64,000 nt of DNA from Inia geoffrensis (Eukaryota; Chordata; Mammalia; Artiodactyla; Iniidae). Shown here piece by piece: positions 59,101 through 63,360 of the stretch. Each line of letters begins with the position of its first letter. The stretch's first letter is position 1. The notes below the pieces were generated by a model. It saw only the letters and a list, made by a program, of their open reading frames with translations, had not been told where the DNA came from and ran no database searches. The position numbers and the translations under genes are program-made. The stretch covers positions 59,186,001-59,250,000 of the forward strand of contig CM070903.1 in NCBI GenBank assembly GCA_036417435.1, written 5' to 3'.

Positions 59101-60845
59101 CAAAATTAAGTAATTCAGCTCACCAAAATATGCCATTGAGAAAATTAATAGGCAAGCTACAGGTGGGGATAAAATATTCAAAAAGCATATCTGACAAAAG
59201 GCTAGTATCCAGAATATATAAATAACATCTACAACTCAACAATTAAAAGAAAAAGAGCAAAAGAGAGAATGGGTAAAAGAACTGAGCAGATGCTTCCCAA
59301 AGAAGATACACAAATGGCCAATAAGTACATGACAAACTGCCCAACATCATTAGTGATCAGTAAAATGCAAACTAAAACACTGTGAGATAACTTTACACAT
59401 GCACTAGAACAGCTAACATTAAAAAGATTTATAGCACCAAATTTAAGAGAGGATGTGAAGCAAACAGAACTCGCATACTTTGTTCATGGAATGTACAATG
59501 GAACGACCTCTTTGGGTAAAGATCTGGAAATTTCTTATAAAACCAAATGTAAACCTAACATATAATAAAACAACTTCACTCTTTGGTATTTACCCAAAAG
59601 AAATGAAAATAAATGTCCACAAAAAAGACTTGTATAAGGATGACCATAACAGCTCTATTCGTAATATCCAAAAACTGGAAACAGTCCATTTATCCATCAG
59701 TAGGAAAATGGATAAATTACAGTATATTCATACAATGGAATACTATCCGATGACTAAAAAAGAGAACAAATTGCTGATGCATGCAACAACATGGATGAAT
59801 TTCAAAACCATAATGCTGAGTGAAAGAGCCTCACACACAAGAATGCATATTGCATGGCTTATGTGTAATTCTAGACCAGGCAAATTTAATCTGTGTTTTT
59901 TTAAAAACAACAACAACAACAACAACAACAGTATAATGATTGCCCCTGGAAGAATGGGGGCAGGGATCGATGGGAAAGGTGAATGCAGAACCTTCTCGGG
60001 TGCTGGTAATGTTCCATACCTTGAGATGGGTATGGGTTATATCTATACATTTGTCAAAACTCAACCAGTGTTCACTTAAGATTTGTGCATTTTACTGGGT
60101 ATAAACATTACGTCAAAAGGGAAACAGGTTGAAAACAAATACTGAACCCTAGATCTGCATGCTGAGATACTGAGGGGAATGTGTATAGATGTTTGCAGTT
60201 GGAATTTGTCAAAAATATAAGCTGGATTGATGCACAGATATATGGCAAGCAAGTATAGTAAAATGTTAGTGGTAGAATCTAGATGGTGGATATGCTTACT
60301 GTAAATTTCTTTCAGTGTTGTGATGTGTTTGAAAATTTTCATGATAAAATTCCGTGGTACCAAAAAAGTAAAGAAAACTCACCAATAATTAGGCTCTTGA
60401 GCTTAGGTTTTCAAGGTCCTGTTGACATGGTATGTTTTTGGTGATTGAGGCGAAGAATTTCTTCTTCCAGCACAGAAACCCTAAAAGTACAGTTCTCTAA
60501 TGGACTAGACATCGCTCTGTCCCTGAAAGAGATTTAAGCTTAAAGGGACAAATTTGGTGTCCCTTTATGACACCATGAGCTTATGCCTCTGTTGACACGC
60601 TTTTGTTACATTAACAGAAATGTTTTCTTTCCCGTTTCTAAACGCTACTCTCTGTTTTCTCTTGCCCCCACGCTCTCCTGTGTAGGAATCTTCCTGCCAT
60701 CCTGGACTGGGTGAAGACTCAAAAGCCCGGAGCCCTGGGTGTCAACATCATCACGTCTGACTTCGTGGACCTGGTGGACTTTGCCACCGCTGTCATTGAA
60801 TTGAATGACCTCCTACAGGAGGATCGAGCTTTGGCTAAATGCTGA
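16843..60845 (+). CDS. PLCXD2: PLCXD2, PI-PLC X domain containing protein 2 (four coding exons)
   Basis: Joined coding sequence 16843-17002, 46714-47174, 52510-52751, 60686-60845: 1023 bases, 340 residues plus stop, all junctions GT/AG and in phase. It is nearly identical to mammalian PLCXD2 as I remember it. The protein is little more than a PI-specific phospholipase C X domain, without the PH, EF-hand, Y and C2 domains of classical PLCs. In this superfamily the X domain cleaves phosphoinositides to inositol phosphate and diacylglycerol using two histidines. Candidates here are His56 in GSHDS (split across the exon 1/2 junction) and His131 in YFIHGLFG; the fold also shows the typical RYFDLRV (110-116). 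No signal peptide or membrane helix is evident; residues 1-12 are basic. A second methionine, Met13, starts MGTICS. The promoter is CpG-rich and the 3'UTR carries an AU-rich element. No frame break is seen, so the gene appears intact. Confidence 0.96.
17003..17617. other. Intron 1 start, nothing recognised
   Basis: Begins with the donor GTATTC. No named repeat or other gene; a TTTG/TTTTG run lies at about 17227-17265. Confidence 0.5.
17618..17680. repeat. (TCTA)n then (TA)n microsatellite
   Basis: About nine TCTA units followed by TATATG/TATA. It is a tetranucleotide STR of the kind used as a polymorphic marker. Confidence 0.95.
17681..19125. other. Intron 1 sequence, nothing recognised
   Basis: Contains an A run at 18742-18757 and a short TA repeat near 18846-18868. 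No gene or named repeat recognised; overlapping short open frames near 18320-18685 lack support. Confidence 0.5.
19130..19335 (-). repeat. MIR SINE
   Basis: In reverse complement it follows the MIR order: 'cattttagaaataagaaaat', 'gtccagagaggttaggtaat', 'caagatcacacaagtagtaa', and 'gctggctccaaaacccacgc' toward the end. Confidence 0.7.
19495..19622. repeat. (TA)n-rich microsatellite
   Basis: Interrupted TA runs, with about 16 pure TA units at the end. Immediately afterwards 'ggaa(c/t)ccagtaagtt' occurs twice within 60 bp. Confidence 0.9.
19680..20355. other. Intron 1 sequence, nothing recognised
   Basis: No gene or repeat that I can name. Confidence 0.5.
20360..20500 (+). repeat. MIR SINE fragment
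   Basis: 'gattctggctgtgtgacact', then 'ggacttagtttcctcatttg' and 'taaatgaaatg', match the MIR core and 3' part in sense. Diverged. A T tract of about 18 bases follows at 20505. Confidence 0.5.
20740..21060 (-). repeat. L2-like LINE fragment
   Basis: 'gcttacatcctagtgataga' and 'ggcatttgacgtgggatttg' are weak matches to the reverse complement of the L2 3' region. A short CA/TA repeat lies inside at 20812-20838. Confidence 0.4.
21115..21295 (+). repeat. L2 LINE 3' end fragment
   Basis: 'ctgtgaacaacttgtacaca' and 'agtcctagtacagggtagca' resemble the very 3' end of L2 in sense. Short and diverged. Confidence 0.4.
21300..22475. other. Intron 1 sequence with a pyrimidine-rich block
   Basis: A C/T-rich block at about 21590-21900 keeps a 188-codon frame open, but only because of its composition. 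It shows no domain, no similarity I recognise and no initiation or splice logic, so I do not call a gene. Confidence 0.5.
22480..22685 (+). repeat. MIR SINE
   Basis: A good full-order match: 'gttttgaatcccaactctgc', 'ctgtgaccttgggcaaatta', 'cttaacctctctgtgcctcc', 'gagaattaaattaattcatg', then 'aagaacagtgtctgtcac'. Confidence 0.8.
22690..22985 (-). repeat. L2-like LINE fragment
   Basis: 'taccttcaggtaatttgcaa', 'tctagttaagg' and 'ggaaggctacatggaaggtt' follow the reverse complement of L2. Diverged. Confidence 0.4.
22986..23320. other. Intron 1 sequence, nothing recognised
   Basis: No gene or repeat that I can name. Confidence 0.5.
23321..23359. repeat. (CA)n microsatellite
   Basis: About 19 pure CA units, preceded by shorter interrupted CA runs from 23283. 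Confidence 0.95.
23360..24685. other. Intron 1 sequence, nothing recognised
   Basis: Apart from an A-rich run at about 24245-24275, no gene or named repeat is seen. Confidence 0.5.
24690..26270 (-). repeat. L2 LINE, long antisense fragment(s)
   Basis: Typical reverse-complement L2 text recurs in order: 'ccatatgccaggctgtctcc' and 'caaaagcttacagtctagtt', then 'ttgtgttttggaaagatcgc' and 'tctggctgcag', 'catccaggtgagagatgata', and 'ggaacatgctgagtttgagg'. Two copies of the 3'-end motif (24700 and 25310) suggest either two insertions or a rearranged one. Confidence 0.65.
26358..26406. repeat. (TA)n microsatellite
   Basis: About 24 uninterrupted TA units. Confidence 0.95.
26407..28285. other. Intron 1 sequence, nothing recognised
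   Basis: Open frames near 27443-27712 and 27882-28094 have no similarity that I recognise and no gene context. No named repeat. Confidence 0.5.
28290..28440 (-). repeat. L2 LINE 3' end fragment
   Basis: 'gtgcatactgtatgccagaa', 'catgatcccaccctcaaaat' and 'ctcacagtcagctgtcaggg' follow the reverse complement of the L2 3' end. Confidence 0.5.
28441..28902. other. Intron 1 sequence, nothing recognised
   Basis: AT-rich; no gene or repeat that I can name. Confidence 0.5.
28914..29127 (+). mobile_element. Young CHR-type SINE
   Basis: Head GGCTTCCCCGGTGGCGCAGT, B-box-like GGTTCGTGCCC and a 24-base A tail. Flanked by the 11-bp duplication AAGT(A)GTTCCG / AAGTAATTCCG at 28903-28913 and 29128-29138, with one mismatch. 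Confidence 0.93.
29140..29290 (+). repeat. MIR SINE fragment
   Basis: 'ggatcaaatcctagctacta', 'gttatgtaacctcaaataaa' and 'ttttctcatctgtaaaatgg' give the MIR core in sense. The CHR SINE just upstream inserted at its edge. Confidence 0.6.
29300..29860 (-). repeat. ERV1-type LTR, antisense
   Basis: 'ggactgacagaactcactga', 'aagctgctatactcaattgc', 'ccaacgcttggtgtccagag' (followed by 'tctttattg', an AATAAA on the - strand), 'gcatccagccccacagaggt' and 'ccaagggtttaagagattac' recall a class I endogenous retrovirus LTR in reverse. No internal retroviral genes are seen beside it, so it would be a solo LTR. Family name not assigned; edges approximate. Confidence 0.45.
30110..30460 (-). repeat. L2 LINE fragment
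   Basis: 'gggagggcatccctgactga' and 'gaagaaatgggaaagcactg' fit the purine-rich reverse complement of L2. Diverged. Confidence 0.4.
30475..30715 (+). repeat. L2 LINE 3' end fragment
   Basis: 'caattcatcctgcaagaaac', 'agctcaagaactacttctgt' and 'gtatactcagtgtctgtata' follow the L2 3' end in sense, opposite in orientation to its left neighbour. Confidence 0.5.
30930..31140 (-). repeat. MIR SINE
   Basis: 'gtaagtactaacattatctc', 'cattttacaaatgaagaaat' and 'tgagggacacagtagataag' give the reverse complement of MIR. A TAA/AAT triplet run lies just before, at 30918-30945. Confidence 0.6.
31141..32730. other. Intron 1 sequence, nothing recognised
   Basis: Overlapping short open frames at 31410-31781 on both strands look accidental. 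An A run lies at 32484-32495. No named repeat. Confidence 0.5.
32735..32945 (+). repeat. MIR SINE
   Basis: 'gacctaggtttctgtccccg', then 'cctctgtcccctcatctgta', 'aaatacagataatcactgcc' and 'gagatcaaatgcaatcatgt' follow MIR in sense. Confidence 0.65.
32946..33955. other. Intron 1 sequence, nothing recognised
   Basis: No gene or repeat that I can name. CpG content starts rising toward the right end. Confidence 0.5.
33960..34155. promoter_or_regulatory. Isolated CpG-dense patch in intron 1, candidate promoter or enhancer
   Basis: In about 190 bp CpGs cluster far above the surrounding intron. The patch includes the palindrome GCGCATGCGC followed by ACG at 34081-34093 (a close match to the NRF1 site) and a CREB/ATF half-site ACGTCA at 34147-34152. 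No TATA box, coding frame or repeat accounts for it. It could be an alternative PLCXD2 promoter, the start of a non-coding transcript on either strand, or an enhancer. This is inference from sequence composition. Confidence 0.4.
34156..34391. other. Intron 1 sequence, nothing recognised
   Basis: AT-rich flank between the CpG patch and the L1 insertion. Confidence 0.5.
34406..34682 (-). mobile_element. 5'-truncated cetartiodactyl L1 3' end
   Basis: 'aacatctttattggagtata', 'caatggtgtgttagtctctg' and 'gcactgagctgatctccctg' are the reverse complement of the 3'UTR of young cetartiodactyl L1 elements. Flanked by a perfect 14-bp duplication TGTGTTCCAGTTTT at 34392-34405 and 34683-34696. Only about 277 bp inserted. 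Confidence 0.88.
34697..35386. other. Intron 1 sequence, nothing recognised
   Basis: A C/T-rich stretch at 35050-35160; no gene or repeat that I can name. Confidence 0.5.
35387..35421. repeat. (TC)n microsatellite
   Basis: About 17 pure TC units followed by a T run. Confidence 0.95.
35422..37710. other. Intron 1 sequence, nothing recognised
   Basis: A 124-codon frame on the - strand at 35564-35938 is not supported by anything else. A 12-bp perfect inverted repeat lies at 36090-36124. The remainder is AT-rich without a repeat that I can name. Confidence 0.5.
37715..38190 (+). mobile_element. 5'-truncated young L1 3' end
   Basis: 'gtctgtcatacagagtgaag', 'taagtcagaaagagaaagac', 'gagctagtgggaagcagccg'-like text and 'caccattgtagagcaatttt' followed by aacccaataaagatg are the sense 3'UTR of a cetartiodactyl L1. 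It ends in an (AAAT)n tail at about 38158-38188. This is the same family as the antisense copy at 34406. Confidence 0.85.
38191..38895. other. Intron 1 sequence, nothing recognised
   Basis: AT-rich; no gene or repeat that I can name. Confidence 0.5.
38900..39150 (-). repeat. MIR SINE
   Basis: 'gttaatcacttaaccttcac', 'ggtgagaaactgaggcacag', 'cacttagctagtaagcagtg' and 'catgctcttaaccattgtg' follow the reverse complement of MIR almost end to end. Confidence 0.75.
39151..39957. other. Intron 1 sequence, nothing recognised
   Basis: A 158-codon frame at 39417-39893 has no recognisable similarity, composition or splice context, so I do not call it. No named repeat. Confidence 0.45.
39973..40446 (-). 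mobile_element. Chimeric L1 retro-insert
   Basis: The block is bounded by a perfect 15-bp direct repeat GAGGTCAGGCGTTCT at 39958-39972 and 40447-40461, the mark of one target-primed insertion. On the - strand its 3' end is an L1 3'UTR ('acacaacattgtaaatcaac' up to an A-rich tail), which covers about 39973-40125. The 5' two-thirds (about 40126-40446) is not L1 sequence that I recognise, nor any repeat that I know. It could be an mRNA or other RNA joined by template switching, or sequence carried over from the parent locus. No gene is encoded. Confidence 0.7.
40462..41325. other. Intron 1 sequence, nothing recognised
   Basis: No gene or repeat that I can name. Confidence 0.5.
41330..41510 (+). 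repeat. MER5A-like DNA transposon
   Basis: 'gcctgataggatcaccaggc', 'gagagattctgactccgtgg', 'ctcccccaggggattctgat' and 'caaggttgagaattactgc' follow MER5A nearly end to end, an ancient hAT-Charlie element. Confidence 0.65.
41676..41889 (+). mobile_element. Young CHR-type SINE
   Basis: Head GGCTTCCCTGGTGGCGCAGT, B box, and a tail of A14-G-A9. Flanked by a perfect 11-bp duplication AAATTGGAGGA at 41665-41675 and 41890-41900. Confidence 0.95.
41901..42655. other. Intron 1 sequence, nothing recognised
   Basis: Purine-rich in places (42330-42610), possibly decayed L2, but no clear match. Confidence 0.45.
42660..42870 (-). repeat. MIR SINE
   Basis: 'cattgttccaggcactttgc', 'catcatgcccattttacaga'-like text, and 'gcagcttgcccaatatgggt' follow MIR in reverse complement. 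Confidence 0.6.
42918..43130 (+). mobile_element. Young CHR-type SINE
   Basis: Head GGCTTATCTGGTGGCACAGT, B box GGTTCGTGCCC and a long A tail. Flanked by a perfect 16-bp duplication AAAAGTAAGTGCATAG at 42902-42917 and 43131-43146. Confidence 0.95.
43190..44080 (-). repeat. L2 LINE, antisense fragment
   Basis: Purine-rich text including 'cataaatttggaacttacaa' and 'ggtgtcgtctgcataatgat' resembles the reverse complement of the L2 body. A 187-codon frame on the - strand at 43484-44047 is a by-product of that composition. Confidence 0.45.
44081..46161. other. Intron 1 sequence, nothing recognised
   Basis: Overlapping short frames at 44779-45260 on both strands lack support. A T tract lies at 45616-45626. 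No repeat that I can name. Confidence 0.5.
46162..46219. repeat. 29-bp tandem duplication
   Basis: Two perfect head-to-tail copies of a 29-bp unit beginning TTTGATCATTTAATAGCAGA lie directly before a young SINE and about 0.5 kb before exon 2. Confidence 0.95.
46236..46446 (+). mobile_element. CHR-type SINE close to exon 2
   Basis: Head GGCTTCCCTGGTGGCGCAGT and an A tail of about 18. It has accumulated more CpG changes than its neighbours and no clear target-site duplication is seen. It ends about 270 bp before the exon 2 acceptor. Confidence 0.88.
46714..47174 (+). CDS. PLCXD2: PLCXD2 coding exon 2
   Basis: Encodes the last two bases of Gly54 and residues 55-207, the heart of the X domain. 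It includes SHDSFSYW with candidate catalytic His56, [15 protein letters not shown] with candidate catalytic His131, and FLDFNHFY. The acceptor is TATAG before 46714, after a pyrimidine-rich tract; the donor GTAGGA follows CAG at 47174. Reading on into the intron meets a stop after seven codons, so retention would cut the protein inside the X domain. Confidence 0.97.
47175..47985. other. Intron 2 sequence, nothing recognised
   Basis: No gene or repeat that I can name. Confidence 0.5.
47990..48730 (-). repeat. L2 LINE, antisense fragment
   Basis: 'cattctaagcacttgggata', 'gccctaatggagatttcatt', 'ggggccacggggctggagag'-like text, 'cctctggttactaggaagag' and 'ccaggatgactcccaggctc' follow the reverse complement of L2 from its 3' end inward. 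Confidence 0.6.
48976..49188 (+). mobile_element. Young CHR-type SINE
   Basis: Near-consensus copy in intron 2 with a tail of about 26 A. Flanked by AAATTTGGAGAGATTT at 48960-48975 and a one- or two-mismatch copy from 49189. Confidence 0.93.
49235..49475 (-). repeat. MIR SINE
   Basis: 'gagcctttacaatgtactaa', 'aactcatttaatcctctcaa', 'cattttacagatgagaaaac' and 'tgaggcagggagcaattaag' give a nearly complete reverse-complement MIR. Confidence 0.8.
49476..51933. other. Intron 2 sequence, nothing firmly recognised
   Basis: The stretch 50220-50660 may hold decayed antisense L2 ('gaaatgagattttaaatctg'), but the match is weak. Short frames at 50889-51434 are not supported. Confidence 0.45.
51934..51982. 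repeat. 9-bp minisatellite (GGCAGTGTT)n
   Basis: Five and a half units of GGCAGTGTT with two substitutions (one GTGTC, one GTATT), ending at GGCA. Confidence 0.95.
51983..52509. other. Intron 2 end, nothing recognised
   Basis: AT-rich sequence leading to the exon 3 acceptor CGTTTCAG at 52509. Confidence 0.5.
52510..52751 (+). CDS. PLCXD2: PLCXD2 coding exon 3
   Basis: Encodes residues 208-287 and two bases of Arg288, starting [10 protein letters not shown] and ending KNTLVH. It covers the second half of the X domain, including the PAPWANT and KLILFLE segments. The donor is GTAAGA. Residues around [11 protein letters not shown] differ from the human sequence that I remember at a few positions; the frame is open. 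Confidence 0.96.
52752..54135. other. Intron 3 sequence, nothing firmly recognised
   Basis: A (TTTA)n run lies at about 53882-53904. The part at 53905-54080 may be decayed antisense L2. No candidate alternative terminal exon was identified by eye. Confidence 0.45.
54140..54320 (-). repeat. MIR SINE fragment
   Basis: 'cattaggttcttaaagtaag', 'ctgtccccacttcagatggg' and 'gaggttaagtgacccagacc' follow the reverse complement of MIR. Confidence 0.5.
54325..54785. other. Intron 3 sequence, nothing recognised
   Basis: Short frames on both strands near 54390-54780 lack support. No named repeat. Confidence 0.45.
54790..55480 (-). repeat. Probable endogenous-retrovirus LTR, antisense
   Basis: At 54790-54840 the - strand reads 'gcccccaataaaacttaact' then cgcagctctcacgttg, an LTR-like polyadenylation and R-U5 arrangement. 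The following 600 bp has LTR-like CpG-poor composition and no other explanation. No retroviral genes accompany it. The family is not identified and the far edge is a guess. Confidence 0.4.
55481..55934. other. Intron 3 sequence, nothing recognised
   Basis: May include more of the preceding LTR-like element; no gene seen. Confidence 0.4.
55935..56550 (+). repeat. MaLR-type solo LTR, split by a SINE
   Basis: It starts TGTTATGGACTGAATTGTG and runs through 'gaagccctaatctccagtac', 'ggccttaatccagtctgact', 'ccttgatcttggacttccag' and 'aagccacccagtctgtggcg' to end at actaacaca: a complete MST/MLT-like LTR. A CHR SINE with its own target-site duplication interrupts it at 56050-56254, so the SINE is younger. 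Confidence 0.75.
56050..56254 (+). mobile_element. Young CHR-type SINE nested in an LTR
   Basis: Head GGCCTCCCTGGTGGCTCAGT. Flanked by the perfect 13-bp duplication AGCTGGTAAAGTT at 56037-56049 and 56255-56267; removing it restores a continuous LTR sequence. Confidence 0.95.
56573..56890 (+). mobile_element. Long-form older CHR-type SINE
   Basis: Same head, but after the usual end of the short form it continues with 'aagggtggcctccgctcaca', 'gaagacccagcacagccaaa' and (TTAA)n before the A tail. This is the longer ancestral-type 3' region, also implied by the copy at 2956. Flanked by a perfect 15-bp duplication AAAAACAGACTGCCT at 56558-56572 and 56891-56905. Confidence 0.93.
56980..57194 (+). 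mobile_element. Young CHR-type SINE
   Basis: Near-consensus copy with a tail of over 20 A, flanked by a perfect 14-bp duplication AAAACCGCGCAAGA at 56966-56979 and 57195-57208. A 267-codon frame on the - strand at 56849-57652 runs through this SINE and is not a gene. Confidence 0.95.
57209..57960. other. Intron 3 sequence, nothing recognised
   Basis: Includes a short imperfect duplication of 'ggtaaagaaatcttgg' at about 57413-57456 and a T tract at 57741-57755. No gene or named repeat. Confidence 0.5.
57965..58150 (-). repeat. MIR SINE
   Basis: 'gagtacttattatatcccag', 'cttctaagcactttacacat', 'tattattatccccattttac' and 'aggcacagagaaactgaata' follow the reverse complement of MIR. Confidence 0.75.
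58151..58875. other. Intron 3 sequence, nothing recognised
   Basis: Purine-rich around 58270-58500; no gene or repeat that I can name. Confidence 0.45.
58880..60365 (+). repeat. L1M LINE, 3' portion
   Basis: 'taaaagttaacttgagatgg', 'aggctagtatccagaatata', 'acaaatggccaataagtaca', 'gaatactatccgatgactaa' and the end 'gaaaattttcatgataaaat' follow the ORF2 end and 3'UTR of an old L1 in sense. The 199-codon frame at 59480-60079 derives from this element and is not a host gene. An (AAC)n repeat lies inside at 59908-59931. It ends about 320 bp before exon 4. Confidence 0.7.
60366..60685. other. Intron 3 end, nothing recognised
   Basis: Leads through a T/C-rich tract (60630-60680) to the acceptor GTGTAG at 60685. 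Confidence 0.6.
60686..60845 (+). CDS. PLCXD2: PLCXD2 coding exon 4 (last)
   Basis: Supplies the last base of Arg288 and residues 289-340 ([10 protein letters not shown] to LAKC), then TGA at 60843-60845. It contains the [13 protein letters not shown] segment that closes the X-domain barrel and the C-terminal EDRALAKC known from the long PLCXD2 isoform. Frame intact. Confidence 0.96.
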
Positions 60846-61754
60846 TTTCACTTGTTGTTTAACTTAATATTGAAGTTGTTGATCCAGGCTAGAGTTCTGA
60901 AGGGTTTCTTGTTAAGTTGGCCCCTGGGCAGTGATGGTGAAGGGAGTCAGAGGAGGGGACATTTTTTTTTTCCCCTCCTCACAGGGCCATTTGGATAAAA
61001 TTACAGGGCTTTTAATTGCATTTTTCCCAAATGAGACTTTGTAAAAACTTAAGTCCGAGGGAAGAAAGCTTCTTTCGTGTGATCAAGATCAGCATCTCCC
61101 CAATGGCATATGATGTTGAATGTAATATGGAAGTGGGGTTTCCAGGTTCCACTGGGGTATTGAGTGTCCCCTAATTGGCCCAGTTCCCTGTTGTCTTCTG
61201 GGATGTTGTGTTTGAGGCAGAGAGAAGGCTGGAGCAGAAGGGCATTCCTGATCCAAAGGATGGCTCATGGCAGGTGTGGACTGCCCTGTGCGGTGGCTCT
61301 ATCACCAGCCTGGGGCTCTGAGGGGAGAAAGGCCAAGCACCAGTTTTCTCTAAGCATGTTAAACGTCACCACTTCTTCCCCAAGAGTAAGACGTATTTAT
61401 CACCAAGCTATTTCAGCCACAAGCTGTCTTGCAGTGCTTGTGCTGGTAATTGGCCTTCTTCATTCTTTAGATAAACCGTGCATACTGTCCTCGGTATCAG
61501 AAACAAGTGGGTTTGGAGCTGTTCTGTAACTCCTTGAAAACAAGACTACCTCGGGGACATTTAGGATGATGGTGTGTCATCCAGTGAGAGATACACAGTG
61601 TTGGAACACTTCCAGTTTGTGTCTTGATTGTTCTGCTTTCTGCAGGTTGTTTTGAGCCTACTAATCACCACTGAAGGAGGGCTTTGAAACTCAAGAGGGG
61701 ATTTTTTTTATTATTATTGATAAGAGGTGCTTATCTATAAAGAGCCCTCTTGTG

Positions 61755-61788
61755 TTTTATTTATTTATTTATTCTTTTATTTATTTAT
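61755..61788 (+). promoter_or_regulatory. PLCXD2: AU-rich element in the 3'UTR
   Basis: Seven or so overlapping ATTTA pentamers in two TTTATTTATTTA runs separated by TTCTT. Clustered AUUUA motifs of this kind recruit AU-binding proteins (TTP/ZFP36, HuR) and often shorten mRNA life. It could also be a plain TTTA microsatellite; its location inside the UTR makes function plausible. Confidence 0.5.
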
Positions 61789-63339
61789 AGGTTAAGTATC
61801 TTCAGTGCTTCTTACCTCAAGAGCACTCACAAAGGAGCTTCCTGAACTTTTCTCACCCAGGCCAGATGCTGCCACGGTCCTCCTCCCCTCCACAGGACCA
61901 CGCATCTCAGGACCATGAGCGACCTCTGACTCTACTATAGATGCTGTAGACGTCCTGCCCCCCACCCCAGCCCATCACGCTGGGGACGGTGTTTGTGTGT
62001 GGGTGTGGTCCAGACCCGAGAAGCCACTATCAAGCTGTGCACTGGAACAGAAGATGAAATGGGTCATGAAGAGCCCTCGGTTTTTAAGGAAAACCCTCTA
62101 GAAGAGGGATGAAAAGGAAGGTGCTAGAAAGAACGCTGGCCACGGGAGTGTGTGTACTTCAGTGCTCCTCAGAACTCTCTGAGAATCCCTAAGGAAGTGT
62201 CGTCTTCTGGATCCTTAAGGCTGAAAGATAACACGGAATCCCGGACGGCTGTGTGCCTTTATACAGATGGTTGGACCACCTCCCAGCAGCTTCCCACACC
62301 TGTTCTCCGATGCTCATGGCTGGATTTTGCATGTTGCCTGCCGTGGGGGTGTCCTAGCTGAGCTGCTAAGAGCACATGCACACCCCCGACACTTGGTCTT
62401 CCAGCCTTTACATTGCTTAAAGTAATTTAAGCCCCAGCCGAGGACGTCACAACGCAAAGGCCTCTGGTTTAACTGTTCCTTCTCTTGCACTTGAATCCCT
62501 CTCCAGAGACGGTTCTGGGATTTTATTGTCAGTTTTTTTAGGGCCTTTTCTGGAAAGGAGTGAGAAAGTGAGTACCCTCACTTTCTTAATTTTCCTTCGA
62601 TTCTGATATTAAACTGCAGTGACAAGCTCTGAAATTCCCTAGCCTACCCTCAGGGTTTTATTTGTGTTGTCATTATTTCATTTTTGTCTTGATTTTAATA
62701 CTTGGTCAATTGCTAGGGACTAGGTCATTTCCCTCCTTTAAGCCCTTTGTTACTTGGCAAAGAGATATGGAGGCAAGAGGAGAATTATTCTGCTCTGTTT
62801 TATTTGAGCCTTAGCTTTGCCCAGGCTCTTGGTGCTATGAGGCCAGGTGTGTTGACAGGTATCTACACAGGATGCCAGTGACACCCAAGGGCTGCTGACT
62901 GTTCAGTGAAATGTTTACTTGATTTTCTCCTTTAGTGTTAAAATATATAGTTGCACTTCACTTGGGTTGTAACATTTAAGTGCACCTCGGTGTTCATGAC
63001 GAAAAAGCACAGAAAACCATACCAAGGTCGCACGCATGGAGTCTTGCTTTTTGTGGAGGGGGCAGGCGCTCACTCCTTCCTGCTGCTTTGGGTTGCCAGC
63101 CTGGCCTGCATTCTGAAATTCTGCACAGGAGTTCTGGAAGATAGGAGGAGGATTATTTACAGTTCACCCTTGGTAAACACCCCTGAATTGGCAGAATTTC
63201 TGCCCCAAGACCAAGTTGCTTAAAATATTGTAAAGGATGTGTGTGTTCTGCTCCTTGACCTCAGGCCAAGCAGGAGACTCAGTGATGGGACCGAGGGAAA
63301 AGACACTTTAGGTCTATGACTCATTCTGCAACTGCCAAC

Positions 63340-63345
63340 AATAAA
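63340..63345 (+). terminator. PLCXD2: Candidate polyadenylation signal AATAAA
   Basis: Canonical hexamer within an A-rich context (AATAAAAAATTG), with T/G-rich stretches about 30-60 bases further on. Best candidate for the long 3' end. Confidence 0.5.
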
Positions 63346-63360
63346 AAATTGTGACCTGAT

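Larger units (their letters stand above)
60846..63360 (+). other. PLCXD2: PLCXD2 3'UTR (probable extent)
   Basis: About 2.5 kb of sequence free of SINEs and L1s follows the stop, up to the AATAAA at 63340-63345. Its repeat-free state, unlike the flanking introns, fits a constrained UTR. An ATTAAA at about 62609 could serve as an earlier site. The end is inferred, not shown. Confidence 0.6.

Noticed and set aside
59480..60079. 199-codon open frame
   Set aside because: It is made from the 3' part of an old L1 element, not a host gene.
52752..60685. Alternative terminal exon giving a shorter PLCXD2 C-terminus, as reported for human
   Set aside because: I looked for matching coding sequence after exon 3 and did not find any by eye; it may lie outside the window.
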